A program made the translations under genes and the position numbers. The notes beneath the pieces were generated by a model. It saw only the letters and a program-made list of their open reading frames with translations, did not search any database and had not been told where the DNA came from. This document shows, piece after piece, positions 7,853 to 15,246 of a stretch of DNA of 37,560 nt. Origin of the DNA: CAYVWB01 sp964455395 (GTDB lineage: Bacteria > Desulfobacterota > Desulfovibrionia > Desulfovibrionales > Desulfovibrionaceae); assembly GCA_964455395.1 (NCBI GenBank), contig CAYVWB010000044.1, positions 1 to 37,560 of the forward strand, written 5' to 3'. The first letter of the stretch is position 1; the number at the start of each line of letters is the position of its first letter.

Positions 7853-8020
7853 TCAGTATGATTTGCCTTCTTGCAGCAATTCACTCAGCATCATCTGCTT
7901 TCGACACACAGGGCATTGTGGAATTTCTTCCCGTGGAATGTACACGATTTCCGTACGACCACATCGGGGACACACCACCTCTACCGGTTGCGATTGCTCC
8001 CGACCCTTTCGTTCCGACAT
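7853..8020 (-). CDS. 55-residue zinc-ribbon protein
   Basis: This small gene encodes a 55-residue protein with two CxxC knuckles: CPRC at residues 17-20 and CPVC at 36-39, spaced 15 residues apart, the pattern of a zinc ribbon. The C-terminus MMLSELLQEGKSY looks helical. The ATG at 8018-8020 is preceded by AAGGAG 8 bases upstream (8029-8034), and the codons are those of a real gene rather than chance. It reads in the same direction as glnH and ends about 140 bp before it, with the candidate glnH promoter in between. The function is unknown; small zinc ribbons often bind nucleic acid or act as protein adaptors. Confidence 0.72.
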   Translation of the reverse strand: MSERKGREQSQPVEVVCPRCGRTEIVYIPREEIPQCPVCRKQMMLSELLQEGKSY

Positions 8021-8658
8021 CGCACATTCTCCTTGCGGCGGATGCCGCGGGCTTGAGGAAAACTCCCCAACATGGTGAAAACCGCGTTCTGCTTAGCTGG
8101 ATTGCACGGAGAAAACAAGGTCTTTACGACTTTGTGACGCGCGACTTCCTGCGACAGGGCGCTTGCGTCCCATACCCCACCGTCCCGCCGTCCCTGCATA
8201 CCTGCCCGACGGGCTCCCATGGGGACTTGTCACGACGACACGATGACGAACTGGCGAACGCACCCCCCGGCGCTCAGTGACGAAACGGCGCCAATGCATC
8301 CCGCAGAAGCGCGCTGGCATGGCGCGGATGAAGTCTGCACCGGGGAGGGCGAAGCCCCGGAATCAGACGCATGGCCTGCATCAATACACCGAAATGATAC
8401 CGGGAACGCATGAACGTCACAGATCCGTAACAAGTGACGTTTTGGAAATACGCCACGAATGTGTTGCGCTTTCGTGACGAGCTGGTATCCTGGCCAGGTC
8501 GTTCGTTACAGACATGTGCGTCATGCCACAGGCCGCCGGTGGCGAGGTCCCCCACCCGCGAGCGCCAGACCGACATTCCCGCAAACGCTCGGCGCCGACT
8601 GCGCGTCAAGTCGTGAGCGCTGACGCATAACATGATACACGGTACAAGAGGTGTCCCC
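8021..8658. other. 638-bp intergenic region with a large dyad
   Basis: No convincing gene is seen on either strand; the open frames present have no ribosome sites or recognisable domains. It separates divergently oriented genes (zinc ribbon on the minus strand, RHH-PilZ on the plus strand) and carries the dyad at 8413-8441. Control signals for both genes should be here, but no strong sigma-70 promoter could be picked. Confidence 0.5.
8413..8441. promoter_or_regulatory. 8-bp perfect inverted repeat, possible operator or terminator
   Basis: AACGTCAC (8413-8420) and GTGACGTT (8434-8441) form a perfect dyad with a 13-bp centre, 218 bp before the RHH-PilZ start. TTTT follows on the plus strand, so it could also end a transcript, but no gene precedes it. 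A dyad of about two helical turns would suit a dimeric DNA-binding protein. Confidence 0.45.
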
Positions 8659-9246
8659 ATGGATAGTCGCACCGGACGCTCGCACGATACGGAAGAGAAG
8701 GCGCAACAGACCCTTTGCTTCACCATGCCGCAGAGCCTGGCGCACAAGGTGCGTCACAACGCCGACGCAAAAGGTCTTTCCGTGCCGGAGCTCATCATGG
8801 ATGCGCTGCGCAAGGAGGTGGAGCGGCCCATTGCGCCGACTTCCCGCTTGACACGCGTCGTGGATGGCCTTGGCGCAAACCTCTCCCGGGAACGGCGCCT
8901 TTTCCCGAGGCACGAGCTGAACCGTCCCGGCGTCGCCCAGCTCCTCCAGACGCCCGTGCGGCGCTACCTCCAGTGCACCGTACAGGATATCTCACTCGGC
9001 GGCGCGCAGGTACGCTTCCCCCGCAACACATGGGACTCCATGCGGGATGACGACATTCTCAAGGCCTTGCGCCATGACGACGCCTTCGAGCTGCTGCTGA
9101 ACCTGCCGGACACCAACCGCTCCCTGTGCCTGAGCTGCCGCGTGGTGCGGCTGGAGGAACGCCACGGCGGGGCGGATGTCGGCGCAATCTGTGACAGAAC
9201 CCAGATGGAATGCCGCGACCCCGCCTTGTCTGCCCGCTCCGTCTGA
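8659..9246 (+). CDS. ribbon-helix-helix plus PilZ fusion, predicted c-di-GMP-responsive regulator
   Basis: A 195-residue protein. Residues about 17-55 match the ribbon-helix-helix (CopG/Arc) pattern: a beta strand TLCFTMP, then helices SLAHKVRHNADAKG and SVPELIMDALRKEV. Residues about 78-185 form a PilZ domain with RxxxR at R80-R84 (RLFPR) and D-x-S-x-x-G at 110-115 (DISLGG), so the c-di-GMP site is canonical. The combination predicts a DNA-binding protein whose activity is set by c-di-GMP; this is inferred from the domains. AGAGG lies about 8 bases before the ATG at 8659. The gene converges on the NtrC-like regulator gene, and its last 160 bp are duplicated downstream. Confidence 0.78.
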   Translation: MDSRTGRSHDTEEKAQQTLCFTMPQSLAHKVRHNADAKGLSVPELIMDALRKEVERPIAPTSRLTRVVDGLGANLSRERRLFPRHELNRPGVAQLLQTPVRRYLQCTVQDISLGGAQVRFPRNTWDSMRDDDILKALRHDDAFELLLNLPDTNRSLCLSCRVVRLEERHGGADVGAICDRTQMECRDPALSARSV

Positions 9247-9385
9247 ACTCGACCTTCGTGAACGCGCTCCCTGGCGGCGTCATCGTCACATGACAGGACC
9301 GCGGCCGCGTCGGTCGTCCGCTACGGGTGGGTCAAGCCTCTTCGTCCATGCGCTCGAGTGTGCGCCAGAGTGTGGAACGGCTGAA
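9082..9385. repeat. tandem duplication, copy 1
   Basis: About 304 bp covering the RHH-PilZ 3' end, the 85-bp intergenic spacer and a truncated 3' end of the NtrC-like gene on the minus strand. Copy 2 follows directly at 9386-9691. Bases 9204-9354 are identical to 9507-9657 (151 bp), while both outer flanks differ at roughly 10% of sites. Confidence 0.9.
9332..9385 (-). pseudogene. truncated C-terminus of the NtrC-like regulator
   Basis: The minus strand encodes 17 residues and a stop, matching the last 17 residues of the intact regulator. The remnant reads GFSRSTLWRTLERMDEEA where the intact copy reads GISRSSLWRKLKRMDEEA, so the recognition helix has four changes. There is no start or upstream domain, and it is cut at the duplication junction. 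Confidence 0.8.
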
Positions 9386-9549
9386 GCCTTCGAGCTGCTG
9401 CTGACTTGCCGGGCGCCAACCGCTCCCTGCGCCTGATCTGCGGCGTGGTGCGGCTGGAGGAACGCCACGGCGGCGCGGATGTCTGCGCAATCTGTGACAG
9501 AACCCGGATGGAATGCCGCGACCCCGCCTTGTCTGCCCGCTCCGTCTGA
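9386..9549 (+). pseudogene. PilZ-gene 3' fragment, frameshifted
   Basis: This matches the last 55 codons of the RHH-PilZ gene but lacks the start. One base is missing after CTGCTGCTGA, so the frame shifts; beyond that the residues again match (VVRLEERHGGAD and the SARSV end) in the shifted frame. It cannot make a PilZ domain. Confidence 0.8.
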
Positions 9550-9691
9550 ACTCGACCTTCGTGAACGCGCTCCCTGGCGGCGTCATCGTCACATGACAGG
9601 ACCGCGGCCGCGTCGGTCGTCCGCTACGGGTGGGTCAAGCCTCTTCGTCCATGCGCTTGAGTTTGCGCCAGAGGGAGGAACGGCTGATGCC
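9386..9691. repeat. tandem duplication, copy 2
   Basis: The second unit of the direct repeat begins at GCCTTCGAG, the same bases as copy 1 at 9082. Its left part is a fragment of the PilZ gene, and its right part lies in the intact NtrC-like gene. The three bases GCC at the junction are shared by both ends, which suggests joining at short homology. Confidence 0.9.
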
Positions 9692-11212
9692 GAGGATGTC
9701 CGCGGCGGCGTTGCGGTTGCCGCCGGTGATGGCCATGACCTTGCGGATATAGGCCGTCTCCAGTTCGGCGAGGGTCATGAGCGGCTCCAGGGAGATCACA
9801 TCCGACGATGATTCCGTGGCGGGGTGATCGCGCGGCGTCGCGAGCGGTGCGCCGGCCATTGGAGCGACGCCTTCGGGATGGAGCTCGGGGGGCAGGTGTC
9901 GGGGGCGGATGATGTCCTCGTCGCAGATGATGACCGCGCTTTCGATGACGCTCTCCAGCTCGCGGACGTTGCCGGGGAAGGGGTAGCGTCGCAACAGCGC
10001 CATGGCCTCGTCGTCGATGGCGCCGCACTCCGCGTCCAGTTCCGCGGCGAAGCGGTGCAGGAAATACATGCTGATGAGCGGGATGTCCTCGGCGCGTTCG
10101 CGCAAAGGGGGAATCTCCAGCACGAAAGGCGACAGCGCCTGGTAGAGCGACGGGTTGAAGCCGCCCTGTTCCGAGAGCACGGCGAGGTTCTCCGTGGAAG
10201 CAGCCATGAACCGTGTGTTGACGTCCACGGCGTTCACGCCGCCCATGCGCACCAGCCGACGTTCGGCGATGACGCGCGCCAGCTGCGCCTGGATAGCCGG
10301 GGAGAGGGTGTCCACCTCGTCCAGAAAGAGCGCGCCGCCAGCGCCCGCTTCGATGAGGCCCTTGCGCGGTTGCCCCCAGGCGGCGTCGGTTTCCGCGCCG
10401 AAGAGTTCACGCGCCAAAAGCGGCGCTTCGAACATCTCACAATCCACGCCCAGGAAAGGGCCGCTTACCCGGGGGTTGAGGTGGTGGATGGTGCGCGCGG
10501 CAAGCTCCTTGCCCACGCCATCTTCCCCTTGGATGAGCACGGCGCAGTCCAGCACGGCCACTTTGCTCATGGCGCTGAAAAGTTCCCGCATTGCCGGGGA
10601 TTTCCCCACCAGGCGCTCTTTCAGCGGGCTCGGGCCGGAATCCACGGCGTAGCCATGACGTTCCCCGTGGCGGGGTCTGGCGGTCTGGAGGTCGGCTTCC
10701 CGCACCAGAGGGTAGGGCGCCTTGTAGAGCCGTTTCACGGCGCGTTGCAGCTCGTGGAGATTGTCCTTCAGCAAGACGGGCGCTTGCAGTTCATCCGCGC
10801 CCAGCGCTTCCCTGTTCGCAGCAGCGCTGCCAGCGGAAACGAGAAAGACAGCAAGGAGGTCCGGATGCGCGGCCTTGAGCGTCACGGCCGTCTCGCGCGC
10901 TTCGGCGGCGGAGGCGTCGGCATCGATGAACGCCCACCGCGCAGGGCGTCGATCCGCGACACGGAGGGCCTCCTCCCGACGGTTCACCGCGAGCAGGATG
11001 ACGCCGCGCTGTTGCGCCAGGGCTGCGAACTCCCGACGGAAATCCGCGCTGGCTTCGGGGGCCACCAACAGGGCCACCCGCGGTCCGCCGGGCGGCGCTT
11101 CGCTGCGCGCGGCGGGGCGTTGGGTCGCTGCGGGGGTGGAAGGGCCGGACCCATGGCGTCCAGCCCAAGTCGTCTTGTTGTGTGCAACCATGATGCGTAC
11201 GGGTGCGTTCAT
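9635..11212 (-). CDS. NtrC-family AAA+ regulator without GAFTGA loop or arginine fingers
   Basis: A 525-residue protein in three parts: a degenerate receiver-like region (about 45-160), an AAA+ domain (about 200-440) and a Fis-type helix-turn-helix (about 480-522, GGNRNAAADILGISRSSLWRKL). Walker A GEDGVGKE (229-236) and Walker B FLDE (296-299) are kept, as is GNVREL. However, the loop that contacts sigma-54 reads TDAAWG at about 275-280 instead of GAFTGA, and the FRxDLYYRL segment reads FNPSLYQAL (352-360), which removes both arginine-finger positions. By family knowledge it should not open sigma-54 promoters; it may bind DNA as a sigma-70 regulator or repressor. The start is uncertain (ATG 11212 or 11191), since neither has a good ribosome site. 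Confidence 0.85.
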   Translation of the reverse strand: MNAPVRIMVAHNKTTWAGRHGSGPSTPAATQRPAARSEAPPGGPRVALLVAPEASADFRREFAALAQQRGVILLAVNRREEALRVADRRPARWAFIDADASAAEARETAVTLKAAHPDLLAVFLVSAGSAAANREALGADELQAPVLLKDNLHELQRAVKRLYKAPYPLVREADLQTARPRHGERHGYAVDSGPSPLKERLVGKSPAMRELFSAMSKVAVLDCAVLIQGEDGVGKELAARTIHHLNPRVSGPFLGVDCEMFEAPLLARELFGAETDAAWGQPRKGLIEAGAGGALFLDEVDTLSPAIQAQLARVIAERRLVRMGGVNAVDVNTRFMAASTENLAVLSEQGGFNPSLYQALSPFVLEIPPLRERAEDIPLISMYFLHRFAAELDAECGAIDDEAMALLRRYPFPGNVRELESVIESAVIICDEDIIRPRHLPPELHPEGVAPMAGAPLATPRDHPATESSSDVISLEPLMTLAELETAYIRKVMAITGGNRNAAADILGISRSSLWRKLKRMDEEA

Positions 11213-11365
11213 GATGAGGGCAGGCGGTGTCGCGTCAGTGCGGGGCAGCGTGTGTCATGCGGCTGTGCTGTCGAGAGCTCCGAGGCGTCATTGCGCCTGG
11301 GCGATGCGTCATCGAAAAGCGCAGCCATCGCGGTAGAGCCTCGTATCCTAACGCGCGTCCAAGGT

Positions 11366-11803
11366 CTAGTGACCGCCCGAGCCAAGAATGCCGGAGGCCG
11401 CCAGGGTCAGCACGACGATCTCCGCCACGCAGATGTAGAAGAGCTTCATGTTCTTGCGCTTCAGGTACCCGGGCAACAAGGTGAAGTAACATGGGATGGT
11501 GATGGCCGCGAGGATGGCCAAACCGATGTAGTTGAGGAAATCGCCGTACCCGACAAGGGAAGTCCAGCCCCATCCACCCGGCTTGTTGGTGATCTGCATG
11601 TAGTCGTGCAGACCTTTGTCCCAGTTGTTCACCACCATCTGGATCTCGGCGTGGGGCGTCAGAAACCCGAGCACGTAGACGAGGTAGGTGATGAGCAGAA
11701 GGAAGAGGCCGATCCACGCGCCGTAATACAACAGGCTGGCGTAACGCATCTGCTCAGGCGAGGCCTTCAGCTGTTCCGCTTCGGAAATGGTCTTGTCGCT
11801 CAT
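11366..11803 (-). CDS. small integral membrane protein paired with TauE
   Basis: A 145-residue protein with three clear membrane helices (about 26-48, 88-112 and 118-140) and a loop containing NKPGGWGWTSLVGYGD between the first two. I do not recognise the family. It starts 18 bp after the TauE permease stop, with GGAGGAA 7 bases before the ATG, so the two are almost certainly one transcript. This tight pairing suggests an accessory subunit of the permease, but that is inference from position. Confidence 0.75.
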   Translation of the reverse strand: MSDKTISEAEQLKASPEQMRYASLLYYGAWIGLFLLLITYLVYVLGFLTPHAEIQMVVNNWDKGLHDYMQITNKPGGWGWTSLVGYGDFLNYIGLAILAAITIPCYFTLLPGYLKRKNMKLFYICVAEIVVLTLAASGILGSGGH

Positions 11804-11821
11804 GTCTTGATTCCTCCGTGA

Positions 11822-12823
11822 TTATCCCAGCAGGCCGATGCCCAGGCCCTTGTCCATCGCTTTCAGACCGGCGAACAGCAGCACGCCGATGACCATGTAC
11901 CGAATGAACTTGGGCTTCGCTTTGGCGAGCAGGCGCACCCCCACCAGCGACCCCAGCATGAGGCCGATGATGGACGGCACCGCCATCAGCGGGATGACTG
12001 CGCCCTGGTTCAGATAAATCCACGCAGCGGACGTGTCCGTGATGGAAAGCAGGAACTTGGATGTGGCCACGGAGACCTTCAGCGGCGCGCCCATCATCAA
12101 GTTCAGCACGGGCACGTTGGCCCAGCCGGCGCCCAGACCGAACATCCCCGCCAGAAGACCGATGAGGATGAACGTCAACAGACCCATCAGCGTACGGTGC
12201 GTCTTCCAATGGATGATCTCGCCCGTGCTCGCTTCCTTGAAGACCCCATGCATGCCCAGCGCCACGCCCACGGCGTCCTGCTTCGTCACCACAGGCACGG
12301 CCGTGTTCTTGGAAAAGATGAGCAGCAGCGCGATGCCCACGATGGTGCCGCCCAGCGCCACCTGCACGTACGCCGGGTTCAACGAGGAGAGAAAAAGCCC
12401 CAGCATGGCGCCCACGATGGAGAACGACGACGCGATGAGCGCCACCGGCAACGCCAGCCGCAAACTCGCCAGGTTCCGCCGCAGCAGGCCGGGGCCCGCC
12501 GCCAGCGCCCCCGCCAACGCCACCATCAGCCCCGCGCCACGCACGAAGTCGATGTGAAACGAAAAGAACCCACCCACCAAGGGCACATAGAGCACGCCCC
12601 CACCAACACCCGCAAGCACCGCGATGACGCCCAGGATGAAGCAGAAGACGAACAGGATGATCGGCCAGAACCACCACGGCATGCCATCGCCGGCAGGAGA
12701 AGCCGTGGCGGCGACTGCGTGCGGGACCGCCTCGGACGCGACAGCGCCCAGCGGCGAACTCAGGAGGAAAGCGCATGCGCAGGCCATGGCCGCGCTTCCC
12801 CGGGCAACGAGTGTATGCAACAT
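11822..12823 (-). CDS. TauE/SafE family anion permease
   Basis: A 333-residue membrane protein of the TauE/SafE family, which exports or imports sulfite, sulfoacetate or other organosulfur anions. A Sec-type leader with AFLLSSPLGAVASEA at the N-terminus is followed by 8 or more membrane helices in two repeated halves, including the glycine-rich stretches AVLAGVGGGVLYVP and GMFGLGAGWANVPVL that mark the two internal repeats. The ATG at 12823 has AGGGG about 8 bases upstream; the longer open frame to 13273 has no support. It is the first gene of a unit with the 145-residue membrane protein, and its promoter region carries several dyads. The substrate is not known; sulfur compounds are likely from the family and the organism. 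Confidence 0.85.
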   Translation of the reverse strand: MLHTLVARGSAAMACACAFLLSSPLGAVASEAVPHAVAATASPAGDGMPWWFWPIILFVFCFILGVIAVLAGVGGGVLYVPLVGGFFSFHIDFVRGAGLMVALAGALAAGPGLLRRNLASLRLALPVALIASSFSIVGAMLGLFLSSLNPAYVQVALGGTIVGIALLLIFSKNTAVPVVTKQDAVGVALGMHGVFKEASTGEIIHWKTHRTLMGLLTFILIGLLAGMFGLGAGWANVPVLNLMMGAPLKVSVATSKFLLSITDTSAAWIYLNQGAVIPLMAVPSIIGLMLGSLVGVRLLAKAKPKFIRYMVIGVLLFAGLKAMDKGLGIGLLG

Positions 12824-12851
12824 GACTGACCCCTTTGTTTGTGCAATCACA

Positions 12852-12866
12852 ATTTCATCTTGAAAC
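12852..12866. promoter_or_regulatory. dyad 1 of the tauE control region
   Basis: ATTTCA-TCT-TGAAAC, a near-perfect dyad centred at 12859, downstream of the tauE -10 element and inside the leader. Its half-sites match those of the dyad at 13000-13014. Confidence 0.5.
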
Positions 12867-12874
12867 GTGAGTCG

Positions 12875-12904
12875 CTTGTAGACTGTTTCAAAAACAGCTG
12901 TCAA
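12875..12904 (-). promoter_or_regulatory. tauE promoter with operator-like dyad in its spacer
   Basis: On the minus strand TTGACA (12899-12904), an 18-bp spacer and TACAAG (12875-12880) form a sigma-70 promoter about 50 bp before tauE. The spacer holds the perfect dyad CTGTTT-CAA-AAACAG (12883-12897), a position where a bound repressor would block RNA polymerase. Confidence 0.6.
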
Positions 12905-12915
12905 GGGGGGGTGTG

Positions 12916-12928
12916 TTCCAAAATGGAA
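12916..12928. promoter_or_regulatory. dyad 3 upstream of the tauE promoter
   Basis: TTCCA-AAA-TGGAA, a perfect dyad centred at 12922, 12 bp upstream of the -35 element and 32 bp from the spacer dyad. Confidence 0.5.
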
Positions 12929-12999
12929 TATTTTTTCGGGGCGAGTGAAGCCGAGGCTCACGGGCGTGGCAGTTTTGAACGGATCCGGATGTCCTGAGT

Positions 13000-13014
13000 G
13001 TTTCATGGTGAAAC
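13000..13014. promoter_or_regulatory. distal dyad of the tauE/gnd spacer
   Basis: GTTTCA-TGG-TGAAAC is a perfect 15-bp dyad with the same half-site as 12852-12866. It lies between the divergent tauE and gnd genes and could serve either. Confidence 0.5.
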
Positions 13015-13115
13015 AGTCCGTCGCGCTCAATTTCGCTGACGTGGGGTGGCCTCCACGCCGCCCTGTGGTATCATGGTGGACGTCCCCTTCACGTTCAACG
13101 CTGGAGCGCCTTATC

Positions 13116-14582
13116 ATGCCCACACCCCTTCGCGACATCGGTCTGGTCGGCCTTGCCGTCATGGGCCAGAACCTTGCGCGCAACATGGCCAGTCGCGGCG
13201 CGCGTGTCGTCGTATACAACCGCACCGAAGAGAAAACCCGCGAGTTCATGGCGAGTCTCCCGCAGGAAGCCACCCTCCATGATGCTTACTCGCTGCAAGA
13301 GCTCGTCGCTTCGCTTGCCCGGCCACGACGCGTCTTCCTCATGGTCAAGGCCGGTCTTGCCGTGGATGCTGTCATCGAGGAACTCGCGCCATTGCTCGAA
13401 CCAGGCGACTTGATCATGGACGGCGGCAACTCCCACTACAAGGACACGGAGCGCCGCCGTGAAGCCCTGGCCGCCAAGGGATTGGGGTATCTCGGCGTGG
13501 GCGTCTCCGGTGGGGAGGAGGGCGCGCTGCATGGTCCCAGCATCATGCCCGGCGGTGACGAAGCCGCCTGGCGCGAGGCGGAACCCTTGCTCACGGCCAT
13601 CGCCGCGCAGGCCGACGACGATACCCCTTGCGTGGCGTACATGGGCCGCGGCGGCGCCGGCCATTTCGTCAAGATGGCGCACAACGGCATCGAGTATGCA
13701 GACATGCAGCTCATCGCCGAGGCCTACGACCTGCTCCACCGCGGCGCCGGCATGCGCAACGAAGACCTCGCAGCGCTCTTTAGACGGTGGAATGAGACGG
13801 AGCTTTCATCTTATCTAATCGAAATTACTGGTGATATTTTTACAGTTCAAGACGAGGAGACCGGAGGCGCCCTGCTGGACGTCATTCTGGACAGCGCCGG
13901 CCAGAAGGGCACCGGCCGGTGGACCTCCATGGCCGGCCTGGAGTTCGGCGTCTCCATGCCCACCATCAACGCTGCAGTGGAGGCGCGCCAAGTGTCCTCC
14001 TATACGGACCTGCGCGCCGTGGCCAGCGGGGTGCTGGCTGCGCCGTGGGGTGACGAGGCCAACACGCCGCCGACGCTGGACGCCGCCGCCTTGGCCGCCA
14101 TGACCGAGGACGTGCGCCAAGCGCTCTACGCCGCGAAGATCTGCGCCTACGCTCAGGGCTTTCACCTCATCCGCGCTGCAGACGAGGCCCATGGCTGGGG
14201 CGTGCGTCCAGGGGAGGCCGCACGCATCTGGCGGGCCGGCTGCATCATCCGCGCCGCCTTTCTGGACCGTGTCACGCAGGCTTTCGAGGAGACGCCGGAA
14301 CTGCCCCACTTGTTGCTGGCCCCGTATTTCGCGGACGCCTTGGCGCTGGGACAGGCCGCCTTGCGTCGCGTGACGGCCACTGCCGCCCAACTCGGCGCAC
14401 CCGCGCCGGCCATGAGCTCCGCCCTGGCCTACTACGACGCCTTGCGCAGCGTGCGGCTGCCGGCGAACCTCATCCAGGCGCAACGGGACTACTTCGGCGC
14501 GCACACCTACCAGCGTGTGGACCGCGCCGGCGTCTTCCACACGGAGTGGCTGGAGAAGGCCCGTCGGCGCGACGGCGAGTAG
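13116..14582 (+). CDS. gnd: 6-phosphogluconate dehydrogenase (decarboxylating)
   Basis: A 488-residue full-length enzyme converting 6-phosphogluconate and NADP+ to ribulose 5-phosphate, CO2 and NADPH in the oxidative pentose phosphate pathway. The NADP fold GLAVMGQNLARNM is at residues 12-24, the catalytic region GGAGHFVKMAHNGIEYAD lies near 180-197 with the conserved Lys and HNGIEY, and the family signature DSAGQKGTGRW near 262. GGAG lies 9 bases before the ATG at 13116; an upstream extension of the frame to 12945 has no support. Bases 13801-13850 are only 28% GC (14 of 50, counted by hand) and use codons absent elsewhere in the gene, although the encoded motif (NETELSSYLIEIT) is the conserved one. 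It converges with the DUF1622 gene. Confidence 0.93.
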   Translation: MPTPLRDIGLVGLAVMGQNLARNMASRGARVVVYNRTEEKTREFMASLPQEATLHDAYSLQELVASLARPRRVFLMVKAGLAVDAVIEELAPLLEPGDLIMDGGNSHYKDTERRREALAAKGLGYLGVGVSGGEEGALHGPSIMPGGDEAAWREAEPLLTAIAAQADDDTPCVAYMGRGGAGHFVKMAHNGIEYADMQLIAEAYDLLHRGAGMRNEDLAALFRRWNETELSSYLIEITGDIFTVQDEETGGALLDVILDSAGQKGTGRWTSMAGLEFGVSMPTINAAVEARQVSSYTDLRAVASGVLAAPWGDEANTPPTLDAAALAAMTEDVRQALYAAKICAYAQGFHLIRAADEAHGWGVRPGEAARIWRAGCIIRAAFLDRVTQAFEETPELPHLLLAPYFADALALGQAALRRVTATAAQLGAPAPAMSSALAYYDALRSVRLPANLIQAQRDYFGAHTYQRVDRAGVFHTEWLEKARRRDGE

Positions 14583-14706
14583 GCGAGCGCTTGCTGCGCC
14601 GAGGGGGATGCTTCCTTGGTGTTTGCGGTGTGGTCTCGGCTCTGAGATGGCGCCTGGAGTGCGCCGGCAAGGAGGCCGTCCCCCGTGAAGGCCTGCCCTC
14701 GGCGCG

Positions 14707-15105
14707 TCAGGATTTCCCGTCGCGGGCTTCGCCTTTCCAAGGCAACCGACCGGTAAGCTCGATCTCCAGGGAAAAGCTCAGGAAAGTGCGGATGAGCACC
14801 AGCAAACCGAGAATGGTGAGGTTCTGGACGGAAGGGTGGGTGGTCACGGTGGCGATGATGTCCGCCGCCACCAGGATCTCCAGGCCCAGGAGTATGGCCC
14901 GGCCCAGGTCTGTTCGGAAGCGTTCGTAGGGGGAGGAGGTCGCGTCCTTCCCCGCAAGAGCGCCGGCGTGTGTCAGCAGGCCACGCAGATACCGCGCGCC
15001 CGCCACAGCCAGACCGATGACGATGACGCCCACGCCAAGCACTTCCACGGAGAGGGCGAGCGTGTTCATGAGAGGGCGGATGGCGTCGGGCGTCTCCAGG
15101 GCCAT
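14707..15105 (-). CDS. DUF1622 family membrane protein
   Basis: A 132-residue protein with three membrane helices (about 18-40, 72-88 and 95-115) and the pattern RFRTDLGRAILLGLEILVAADII between helices one and two, which is typical of DUF1622 proteins. The function of this family is not known. GAAGGAG lies 6 bases before the ATG at 15105. It sits 141 bp after the phosphofructokinase gene on the same strand and may be co-transcribed with it, though the proteins have no obvious link. Confidence 0.8.
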   Translation of the reverse strand: MALETPDAIRPLMNTLALSVEVLGVGVIVIGLAVAGARYLRGLLTHAGALAGKDATSSPYERFRTDLGRAILLGLEILVAADIIATVTTHPSVQNLTILGLLVLIRTFLSFSLEIELTGRLPWKGEARDGKS

Positions 15106-15246
15106 GCGAGCTCCTTCGGCGTTGGGGGGAAGCGGGAAGGTTTGGAAGGGCCGCCCGCCGCACCCTTCATGAAAAGGCGCGGCGGAAAGCGCGGATGCCA
15201 GGCCGCGGATTCGCGGAGGCGCTCCGTCAGCGGTGGCTGCCCGGGG

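Noticed and set aside
8274..8747. A 157-codon minus-strand frame over the RHH-PilZ start
   Set aside because: It has unusual Cys/Arg-rich composition, no ribosome site and overlaps a better gene.
12945..13115. In-frame extension of gnd by 57 codons
   Set aside because: It crosses a dyad and has no ribosome site, while the ATG at 13116 has GGAG at good distance and begins the NADP fold.
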